From NCBI RefSeq assembly GCF_910592395.1, contig NC_088314.1, positions 12,464,001-12,528,000 of the forward strand: a stretch of DNA of 64,000 bases, written 5' to 3'. This DNA is from Lineus longissimus. Taxonomy: Eukaryota; Nemertea; Pilidiophora; Heteronemertea; Lineidae. Position 1 is the first letter of the stretch. The number at the start of each line of letters is the position of its first letter. The notes under the pieces were generated by a model. It was not told the DNA's origin, did not search any database, and saw only the letters and a list, made by a program, of their open reading frames with translations. The translations under genes were made by a program, and so were the position numbers. This document shows positions 56,446 to 64,000 of the stretch, piece by piece.

Positions 56446-57523
56446 GTCCTGCAGGGTAGGTGATAAAGCTTGGAACCAGTGAAACCTTGAAACCAGTGAT
56501 TAACCTTGGAATCAGTCCTAAAAATGGATAAAAACATGAAATAATGCCATTTGAACCCAAGGTGGTTACGAATCAATATTTGGAGCTTATTTTCACATGA
56601 TCAGATCGGAATTTCTCGGTAATTTAGAAATCAGTCGCATATCCGATTCAATAATCTATATTTTAGAACAACCCATTCATACCTCGCCTCCAGTGTACAT
56701 TACTGATCTCCCAAATATAGGCATGCACATCACGACACGCCCACCACACACCCATAATATGGACCAATCAGCGCTCCGCTTCCTACGCCACCACGCGGGG
56801 CCTATTTGAACTACGGAGCGGTGTGATCATACAGGGTGATACAGAGAAAATTGACTACATCATGCAGTACCGGCTGGCACTTATCCGTAGAAACGAAGAT
56901 GAAGGTTTATAACCGAAGGTTTCAGCCGGGTTTGGAGATGAAAAATGTGAATAAATTCCTTCGCTGAGAGCGATTTCGTACATATTCATGTACACATCGA
57001 GGGATGTAGAGATATTTTCGTGATGTAACCAGTTCTAAGCGGACACATTTTTTAGTGATTCCCGTGTGCATGTTTGTCATATCTACTGCGCTTTATCAGA
57101 GCATTATTTATACAAATGATTCTTCTAATAAAAACGTTTTATTTTAGTATATGGAATACAAAACAATCACAAAAGCTTACTTTTGCTTTCATCAAAGAGC
57201 AATAATTAGATATATGCAAGTGGCGGCCCGTCATGAATAGGCCTATAAATTTATTTTTTAACGACAACAACACATTTCCAATGAATTCAATGATGACGTC
57301 ATCCTCTACAAAAAAGGTTGATTCTGGAACTACTGGCAAATTGCTATCAATAAAGTCAGCTGGGACAATTGGCAATTGGGAGGGTATAAATCGTGGAAGG
57401 AACGCACCCGATTTCACGCGGTACTTGCACAGTGATTCCACGGTTCAGTACTGACTATTCCAAGGTTTATCACTGGTTACATGGTTTCACTGATTCCAAG
57501 CTTTATCAACTACCGTCCTGCAG
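56446..57523. mobile_element. 1,060 bp TIR element with 9 bp target duplication
   Basis: GTCCTGCAG occurs at 56446-56454 and 57515-57523; the uninterrupted copy at about 2028-2040 has it once, which proves an insertion. Ends: GGTAGGTGATAAAGCTTGGA and, inverted, GGTAGTTGATAAAGCTTGGA. Similarity extends about 70 bp (CAGTGAAACC, AACCAGTGAT, AACCTTGGAAT). A 9 bp duplication with long TIRs fits Mutator-like elements, but no transposase is present. A minus frame of 100 codons (57139-57441) has no recognised domain. Confidence 0.85.
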
Positions 57524-58413
57524 GTGATTGGAATATACAATACAAAGGGTCGTTTTTCATGACATTGTGCGCTTTGCATTATTTGGCAGATCCTGGATAC
57601 CAGACTACTGTTGCAGAGGTGATGGACATAACGCAGCCAACGGTATCGAGATACGTTGCGAGAACCTTGGATTTCATATCGGAGCAGCACCCCAGGTGGA
57701 TAACGTTTCCTAGTTCAAATGCAGATTTGGCGCGGGCAAAGGAACTTTGGGCAGAAAAGCTTGGTTTTCCATTCACACTGGGAGCTATCGATTGCACGCA
57801 TGTACGCATTGATAAGCCACACGGCCGATTTGGAGATGACTTCATCAATCGAAAGAACTTTGCGTCATTTAATGTTCAGGCGACGTGATGAAAAGTGTAC
57901 CTTCACGAGTGTTGATGTCGGATGGCCAGGGTCTGTTTCGATTCTCGAATATTCCAAACATCGGAACTGCACGAGAAAGTTGCAAGGAATGTTCAAGGGA
58001 GTCTTCTTGGCGATTCAGGATATGGAATAGCCCCATACATGATGACACCCTACAGTAACCCAAATGCTGCAGCTGAGAGACATTTCAACCGAGAACATGC
58101 AAGAAATCCTGTGGTCATCGAGCGAGCCTTTGGACAATTAAAACGACGTTTTCCGATACTGTGTTACAGCATTCGTCTTAAACTGGCAAACGCTCCAAAA
58201 TGCATCATTGCTTGTGTTGTATTGCACAATGTCGCAAAGTCACTTAATGACGCAGATGATTTCGGTAATGATGAAGAGGAAGAGGCTGAGGATGGTGTAG
58301 AACCCGAGGCTGCAGATGCTCCTTTGGCTGTACGCCAAATTCGATTGCAAGGTCAGCAAAGGCGGCAAGAGGTCACCGCCGTTCTTTACGACAGACGTGT
58401 TCAGAACGTGTAA
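57524..58413 (+). pseudogene. Harbinger DDE nuclease (HARBI1-like), frameshifted
   Basis: Order of motifs: LCALHYLADPGYQTTVAEV then DITQPTVSRYV (helix-turn-helix), KLGFPFTLGAIDCTHVRI (first catalytic Asp), NRKNFASFNVQA; after a frameshift near 57885 DEKCTFTSVDVGWPGSV; after another near 57940 DSRIFQTSELHEKV (second Asp), LLGDSGYGIAPYMMTPY, and ERAFGQLKRRFPIL (catalytic Glu). Then an acidic tail and stop at 58413. This is the complete order of HARBI1-type nucleases apart from an N-terminal part that the 1,060 bp insertion separates (MQYRLALIRRNEDEGL at 56862 may belong to it). GTAATAAACAAC follows at 58500 as a poly(A) signal. Confidence 0.8.
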
Positions 58414-58555
58414 ATAATGTTAGAAAACGGCTTAGATTTACATGTATAGTTTACATTAAATAATTGTATGTTTACCCTTTGATACAGTCATATGAAAATT
58501 GTAATAAACAACAAAAAAGTAGCTTATTTCACATTTGCCTTTTTATTCCTCATAC

Positions 58556-58868
58556 TTAATACAAGTCATCTTGCCAGGCATCCAAGTTTGTGAAAGACGA
58601 CGTGTTAGCAGGTGCAACAGCTGCTGCTTCAGTTGTCTGCTGATCGTTTTGTTGCTCAAAACGCCTCATTTTAGCCCTAGTGTACCTTAGTTGCTCCAAC
58701 AGCACAAGTCTCTGCAATTCAGGCGTGGAAAGAGTCTTGGTGTCCTCAGTTTCGGCAGACAAAACTCTCTTCTTCGGAACTCGTGCAGGCACTGGTGTTG
58801 TGGAACGACTTGCGGGTGGTGTCAGTTGGACGTTTGAACTGCTTGGTTCAATTGGACCCCCGGAATTC
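58556..58868 (-). CDS. Harbinger Myb/SANT-like partner, last exon
   Basis: After a TTTTTTTCTTCAG acceptor (exon from 58868) the frame reads NSGGPIEPSSSNVQLTPPAS and includes PARVPKKRVL, then a helix LQRLVLLEQLRYTRAKMRRF with heptad-like leucines, ending LDAWQDDLY. A basic patch followed by a C-terminal coiled helix is usual for the DNA-binding partner that guides the Harbinger nuclease. AATAAA for this strand lies at about 58540, so the two genes converge with overlapping 3' regions. Confidence 0.55.
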
Positions 58869-58955
58869 TGAAGAAAAAAAAAGATTTATTACCGATATGT
58901 TCATGAAATTTGGCACATCATTAGAGAGTGTACTTTTCCTGTTATAGCTTTATCC

Positions 58956-59498
58956 CTAAAAATAAACAGCCTTAATACTCATCTTAAAATAGTGATTCTT
59001 CAAAAGAACAGAAAAATAACCTGAAATCGAAAGATAAGGTGAGGAAAGGATACAAACGTTGGAGCTGGAACAGCTTGACTGAGATTGATGATCCCGTGGA
59101 GTGCGGATGAACGATCCCGAGGTCCTGAAACCAGTTGAAATCGAGCAGGCCATTTTCGTGATGGTAGGGTTTTCATCCCCTTGGAGATGCTCGTACAGCT
59201 TCTGTTCCCATGAAGATAGAATGATTTTACGGTTCCCCGTTTGATTCCCGTCAGTCTTTTTCTTAACTTGGGATTTCATGTTCGAAATCTTCTTCAAGAT
59301 CTGCTTATCATCCAAGAGTTTATCAGTGTTTGTCAAAATTGCAGATTGACCTGCCTTGAGCGCCGATGCCTTTTTCTCCTTAGCACTTGGCAATTGGCTC
59401 TTTTCCAGCAGGATGGGATAATCCTTTATGATCGAAACCATAAGTAAATTTAGCTCTGATTCGTTTGAATTTCCGTCAGCATCTCCAGACGTAGACAT
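58956..59498 (-). CDS. Harbinger Myb/SANT-like partner, first exon
   Basis: The ATG at 59498 gives MSTSGDADGNSNESELNLLM then VSIIKDYPILLEKSQLP, DDKQILKKISNMKSQVKKK and SSWEQKLYEHLQGDENPTITKM. A tri-helical Myb/SANT-like domain with KKxxNMKSxVKKK as recognition region is the typical accessory protein of Harbinger elements. The frame runs to 58956, but the exon probably ends before that (a GT after the SSSNV codons near 59056 is one candidate) and continues at 58868. No stop interrupts it, so it is better preserved than the nuclease. Confidence 0.6.
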   Translation of the reverse strand: MSTSGDADGNSNESELNLLMVSIIKDYPILLEKSQLPSAKEKKASALKAGQSAILTNTDKLLDDKQILKKISNMKSQVKKKTDGNQTGNRKIILSSWEQKLYEHLQGDENPTITKMACSISTGFRTSGSFIRTPRDHQSQSSCSSSNVCILSSPYLSISGYFSVLLKNHYFKMSIKAVYF

Positions 59499-60535
59499 GG
59501 CGTCCACAGAGCAATCTCGGTTAAAATGCGGCAGCCTATCTAGTCCCAGTGTTCAAAACCCCAACCTTTCACAGAGCCTAATAATCGTGCAGGTGTCCTA
59601 TTGTACACACAATTGGATCGCAGCACTGACCTCTGACAATTGTGTGGCGTAACACTTGTCCCGCGAAGTATAACTAGGTCTTGCTTGGCAGAACAAGATA
59701 AAGGTATAAGAATAAGAAAAAGATTATGTATAGGTTTTGAGCAATTGCTTAGGCTTGTGCTTCTCCTTAACGAGCATTTGCTTTTTCTTCGTGCTTTGAC
59801 CAGTAAGCTTAAGCTAGTTTTTATGTATTCGGCCCATTCAACATTATCCTTCCCAAATCGAAATAACTTGCGGGAAGTCGCTGGATTTATCTCAGCTCGA
59901 TCTATCCGACTCTTATAAACCTTCACTTCTCTTACGGCATGAACATAGGGCAAGTTAGGTACAAAACGGACGCTGTAGAAAAGGGTCAAGCACCTCTGGA
60001 CGAGCTCGCCAAACTGCGAGCAAATGCTTCGGTTTGTAAGGACAACCATGGTCTTATGTATATGCATTCAAGCATTTTCTATGAGTTCAAGCTCATGCTT
60101 GTTAGACCAAGCTTTTGCTTTTTCTACCCAAGAAGTTGCTTGTTCTATGAAGCAAAAGCTAAACTTAATGCATACCGTTTCAAGAAAAAGCAAATGCTAG
60201 TTTTTATGTATTCGGGCCATTGTCAATATGCCTTGTTTCTTAGTCAGCAATAAGCCCCTTTTTATACAGAGACGAAGGAGAACCCAGATAGGCCTTCACA
60301 TGTCGGCTTCCAAATGGCTCGAACCAACTGTACTATCACTACTATAAATTTAAAATGCGTGCTCCTCCTACATGTAGCAATGTCTCGGCCAAAAAGGCAC
60401 TTAGTCGACAGGCAAGCTAGAAGTTCAGCACCGTGAGCAGCTCCTTGGTAAGGCCATGTCAGGTTCCGCGCGCCTCTTCAGATACATCAAGTATTGAAAG
60501 CTGTGGTGAGCACATAAAAAGACCATGGTCACCTT
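59499..60535. other. Non-coding inner part of the Harbinger element
   Basis: Contains many AAGCTTTTGCTT-like words and a twice-occurring GCTAGTTTTTATGTATTCGG (59810 and 60197). Frames of 175 (-) and 104 (+) codons lack recognisable motifs. It may hold the promoter of the Myb-like gene. Confidence 0.4.
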
Positions 60536-60905
60536 AATTTGAAAATCCCTTCATAATCAAGGGCTACCTCTGACTAAAACAGCACCCATAAACAATAGAC
60601 CACCAACTTGACCCCAGCTCCTAACTGCGGGAAAACCCAAGTCCAGCAACCAAAAGTACCAAAAATACATTTTTGTTTACATTCGAACTGCACACATGCG
60701 TTTGTTTACAATTTCATTTCCCGTGAAATCTCGAAAATCAGGTGACCTGCAATCGTGGATTGAAAATAACATTAACCTGGGTTCAGCAGGTCAGCAGGTA
60801 TACCGGCTGTTCCAATCATCCCCCTACAGCCAGCTGTTCAAAAGGTAATGTTATTCACCCCACAGGGAGTGCAGGTAATTGATTAAGCCCCTGCATAACT
60901 TAACA

Positions 60906-62311
60906 GCAATGCCTTGTGTGACCAGCTGGAATAGTCCAGTATAATTGTAAATATGTTTGGATGGTTCAAAACGCCTTGTTCTTGCAATCATTTCAAAACG
61001 CCTTGTTCTTGCAATCATTCTCATTTGCCCGTAAAAATAGTTAAGAAATAAATCATTATATTCTGACCATTACCACAATCATTCTGGTAAAATTCCTGAT
61101 CATGAATGCATAATTATAACATTTAATTTGATCAGCACTAATCTCATCCTTCTCCGGGGTCTCCCTAGTGTCTTGGGGTATCACTCTGTGATCAATTTAT
61201 TGGGACAATTGGTCCAAGCTCTTGTAGACGTTTGTGGCTTGGGGAGGATCTTGTCTGACCCTTTAAAGTAACCAAAAATCATTAACAGTTCTGGTTATTG
61301 GGGTTTTCGGGGATAAAATAATGTGCGCAAACTTTTCGCGCTGTTTTTGTTGAATTTGCCGCCAAAAACGGTCACGTGTGATGATGTGTGACGTCATCGC
61401 GTCATATTCGTCGCAGCGTAAAATAAAATTTCAACCGTCCGCATTCACGTCACTAGACGTCCGTAATCTTTTCCCAATTTCAATGGCAATTTTATAAGGT
61501 AAGGCGTGAAAACATGTCTAATCCATGTATGAAGGATCATAGAAACCCTAGATTCAGTAATCTGAAGGAAACGAAGTTTAGTTTGCTGTTAAATTAAGAT
61601 TTTGGACGAACCAATATAAAAATCATTATAATTACTTATGGGTGATTAAATGGGCAATTTTCAATGAATATTTGAATTGCATTTCTTTTTTTACCACAGG
61701 GCTATGACCACTGGAGATGATCTTTTCAAGGGTGTTTGTATAAAAACAGCCCAGAAAACAAATATTCAGATGTAAATTATATTGTAAACAGCTCCTTGGC
61801 TGTGGTTTGTGCATTTACCGGTGATATTCCGCTATTTTGGTGGCCATTTTGTCTATTTTCTCTTGGGCGTCGTCAAAGATTTTTTTGTCGACCATGTTCA
61901 GCATAAAAAAATCATGAAAGGTCCCAATTATTGTTGTAATACAACCTGTTATAAGGAAGTTATGGGACTTTTAGTGCTGTTTTTCACTGTCTTTTGCTCG
62001 TCAGACTGAACATTTTCCTTCAAACTATTCCTATGGTTAATCCATTATAATACCTTTAAAACAAACAACGACTAATCGGATAACTTAATCGTTGATAAAA
62101 AATAAACCAATAGACCGATTTTCAAAATTTAAATGGCTTTTTGTTTGTTTCAATGAGTTCCATATGATGATATTCATTTAAAATGCTTCAGAAGATATTC
62201 TAATTTCACCCTTGAACTACCTACTTACAGAGTGACATTGAAGGATATATTGACTTATTATATACTCTAGTCTCGATCTTGTAAGGACAGACAATACCAG
62301 GATACAGACAA
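60906..62311. other. Unassigned sequence
   Basis: No gene recognised. A short direct repeat (CAAAACGCCTTGTTCTTGCAA with one copy after the other) lies at 60966-61015, and TGACGTCATCGCGTCAT at 61390 resembles a cAMP-response site. Confidence 0.4.
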
Positions 62312-64000
62312 TACAGTAAACCCACCTACTCGACGCGGTGCTGAATAGGCTTTACTATTCCTTTATGTACAAGGGCCAATGACTCGCTGGACTAAGGTGT
62401 AGGCGTCACAACTGCACTGCATGTGCCCGCCTTGCGTTTCTCTTCGGCAAAGCCCATCGGTGATGTCATGCGTGTACAATGCTTTGTGAGGCCTGGGGAC
62501 TGGACACAATAAACCTTGAATTGGATTCTGTAGAGCACCCATGTACTGTTTGTTGCTGAGGTTAACCGGTTTAATTGAGTAGAACGGCTAAAACCAGCCA
62601 CATGTCAACATACAGGGTGACCCAGCAAATACGATTTGACATTTTCAATGAAGTCCGGCTATCTGGGGTCCTTTACACCTAGGCCTAATCCAGTTCATGT
62701 TCAGGGTCAAGGAATGCCATTACATCCTCCTGATCATCATTGCCATCGGCAGGTAATTGGAGCGGTCCGTCGTCAATGTTGTCTGGACGAAAAGCCGTCT
62801 CAAAGCCATTGACGACGACCTGGACCTCCACTGCTTCCCATGCCCGACTGACAATGTTGATCACATTAACTAAGGAAATCTGGTCACAGGCACCCTGTTC
62901 AATAGTGTTTCTACTTTTCCAGTCCTTCCATTCTTTCCTGGCATGTTTCTTAAACGATGCCATAACAGACACATCTAAAGGCTGTGCAATTGAGGTACAC
63001 CCCGCAGGTACCAAATCTATGATTCCCCCCAGTTCCATCACTGCGTTCCCAAAGACCTCTGTTAGATGAACTCTGTATCGGTCCACGATAATAAAGAACT
63101 GATCGCAGTTTTCTCCATGCACATGCGGCTCAAGAACAGTATCTGTCCAGTGTTCAATGGTGTCTTGCCTCATCCTGCCAGTATCAGAAGTGGTAACTTT
63201 CACATTATGTGGCAGTTCTTGCTGAGCAACTTGCTCCATCTGCCTCACAAATCCACGACGAGGAAATGTTATGTGAGCTGGAAGTTTTACTCCTGTAGCA
63301 GCAATGCACAATGTAACGGTGCAACCTAACTTGGCATTTGCACGAGATGTCCGGATATCGACCGATTGCGCCCCTGTGGTTTCACATGTATACACAGGAC
63401 GACAATCCAATAGCAAGAAAGTTTCATCCATGTTGAAAAAGAATCCCATTGGTATCTGAAACTGTTCAACTACCCCAGCGACATCATTTCTGAATTGCGC
63501 GACTCTAGCTGCGGCGTCTGCAGGGATCGTAGTAGTGTTTTTATTAGTCTTCCGAAAAGAAATCTTCTTTCTCTTCATGAAATCGGTCACCCAACCTGCT
63601 GAGGCGTGGAATTCATGCCGAATCGGTCTAGAACGGACAATTTCATTCCGTCTGTCTTCTGCCAAGTTGTCCCACCACGTTTGGAAAAGATCAAGTGCTT
63701 TTACTTGGAGGTCCGAGACAGACACAACCAGACGCTTTTGCCTTTCACCTACGAACCACTCATGGAGATTAGTTTCTACTTCAGGCCATGTTCCGACATG
63801 ATTTTCTCGTATTTTACGAATTTTACCATTTTTCTCGAACAGTACGGCATCTAGCTCCTCTCGGTCCCATTTCCGAAAGGTGTAGGGCGGAATTCTGTGA
63901 TGATTTGCAAATTCATCACTACTGGCGACTGTCCCGTTCGCCAAGGCCTCTTCACAATCGGTTAGATACCGAATTTTTTCACTGATACCGTAGCTACGTT
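62312..64000 (-). mobile_element. pogo-superfamily transposon, incomplete at window edge
   Basis: The left limit is a TA followed by CAGTAAACCCACCTACTCGA (62314), which resembles the pogo-type ends at 31050. The transposase gene runs on the minus strand toward the window edge, so the second TIR is outside. Confidence 0.5.
62685..64000 (-). CDS. pogo-type DDE transposase (CENP-B-like), 5' end outside window
   Basis: The frame is open from the window edge (GISEKIRYLTDCEEAL) to the stop at 62685, 438 codons; no start is visible, so it is partial. DNA binding: EFANHHRIPPYTFRKW (first helix-turn-helix) and ASAGWVTDFMKRKKISFRK (second, CENP-B type). Catalysis: FFNMDETFLLLD (Asp 1), FFIIVDRYRVHLTE (Asp 2) and TSIAQPLDVSVMASFKKHA (Asp 3). 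Thirty-five residues lie between Asp 2 and Asp 3, so this is a DD35D enzyme of the pogo/jerky branch of Tc1/mariner. The acidic tail DEPEH-like (DGNDDQEDV, DPEHELD) is common there. No stop or frameshift in over 1.3 kb suggests a young copy or a domesticated gene. Confidence 0.8.
   Translation of the reverse strand, partial: RSYGISEKIRYLTDCEEALANGTVASSDEFANHHRIPPYTFRKWDREELDAVLFEKNGKIRKIRENHVGTWPEVETNLHEWFVGERQKRLVVSVSDLQVKALDLFQTWWDNLAEDRRNEIVRSRPIRHEFHASAGWVTDFMKRKKISFRKTNKNTTTIPADAAARVAQFRNDVAGVVEQFQIPMGFFFNMDETFLLLDCRPVYTCETTGAQSVDIRTSRANAKLGCTVTLCIAATGVKLPAHITFPRRGFVRQMEQVAQQELPHNVKVTTSDTGRMRQDTIEHWTDTVLEPHVHGENCDQFFIIVDRYRVHLTEVFGNAVMELGGIIDLVPAGCTSIAQPLDVSVMASFKKHARKEWKDWKSRNTIEQGACDQISLVNVINIVSRAWEAVEVQVVVNGFETAFRPDNIDDGPLQLPADGNDDQEDVMAFLDPEHELD

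Larger units (their letters stand above)
55961..60905 (+). mobile_element. PIF/Harbinger element, degenerate, with nested insertion
   Basis: The borders are judged from the derivatives: the 5' end AACAAGAGGCCC is shared with 4239, and the last shared bases with 1641-2425 are at about 60905 (AACTTAACAGCAATG). It encodes a DDE nuclease (+) and, convergently, a Myb/SANT-like partner (-), the two-gene make-up of PIF/Harbinger. A separate 1,060 bp element is inserted at 56455-57514. Two frameshifts in the nuclease suggest that it is dead. A 3 bp target duplication and short TIRs were not confirmed. Confidence 0.7.

Noticed and set aside
57139-57441. 100-codon minus-strand frame inside the 9 bp-duplication element
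   Set aside because: The peptide looks protein-like in places but has no recognised motif and no start or splice support, so it is not listed as a gene.
59540-60067. 175-codon minus-strand frame upstream of the Myb-like gene
   Set aside because: No similarity to known Harbinger proteins that I recognise, repetitive AAGC-type words underneath, and a separate ATG already starts the Myb-like protein at 59498.

Overview
This is eukaryotic nuclear DNA, most likely from a marine invertebrate. Evidence: AT-rich background, splice-site-bounded exons, no operons or ribosome-binding sites, pol III tRNA-like sequence, and an animal-type mix of transposons (DIRS, Harbinger, hAT, pogo, Helentron-like endonuclease, foldback elements). 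The dispersed repeats resemble the high-copy repeats of molluscs and other lophotrochozoans, but I cannot fix the phylum from sequence alone. No complete host gene was recognised. The window is essentially an archive of mobile DNA in different states of decay.

Layout. 1-11.5 kb: short dispersed repeats, with two deletion derivatives of a Harbinger element (1.64-2.43 and 4.24-4.55 kb). 11.5-14.3 kb: a long inverted repeat enclosing a tRNA-like pseudogene. 15-25 kb: dispersed repeats, a reverse transcriptase scrap (17.7 kb), a foldback element with 15-16 bp tandem-repeat arms (20 kb) and several small inverted-repeat elements. 25.4-30.7 kb: a unit bounded by two CGTTTGAAA-rich arrays, with spliced exons for SGNH-hydrolase-like blocks and a CCHC zinc knuckle on opposite strands; I know no described element like it. 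31-34 kb: a pogo-type MITE and a relic with two tandem endonuclease (EEP) domains. 39.5-45.1 kb: a 5.5 kb GC-rich DIRS-type retrotransposon on the minus strand, killed by a stop in the RT active site and missing the end of its tyrosine recombinase, between 56 bp direct repeats. 46.5-48 kb: hAT transposase remains and a nest of perfect palindromes. 52.4-53.5 kb: a 1,080 bp hairpin element with a 6 bp target duplication. 56-61 kb: a near full-length Harbinger element (nuclease plus Myb-like partner) that received a 1,060 bp TIR element with a 9 bp target duplication. 62.3-64 kb: a pogo-superfamily DD35D transposase, open to the window edge.

Dispersed repeat families, named here for use below. 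Family A: starts with a GGCC hairpin then GCTCACC; body of about 300 bp units with GGCCCCCTGGTGGCC and TGACCTCTGTGACCTTGA; a (GACGAC)n stretch; ends in a hairpin plus AAAAA. Family B: GCCAACTGG near its start, (GGAT)n-type stretch, ends GCTGAC-TTT-GTCAGC then TGAGCTAAAAA. Family C: ends with a CCCCT..AGGGG hairpin then TAAAAAG. Family D: ends GCCCCC..GGGGGC then ATAAAA. Family E: starts AACAAGAGGCCCAAGGGCCT. All share terminal hairpins and TGAGC/GCTCA inverted subterminal motifs, the architecture of Helentron-associated interspersed elements (HINEs). The EEP relic at 33 kb could descend from their autonomous partner. That link is inference.
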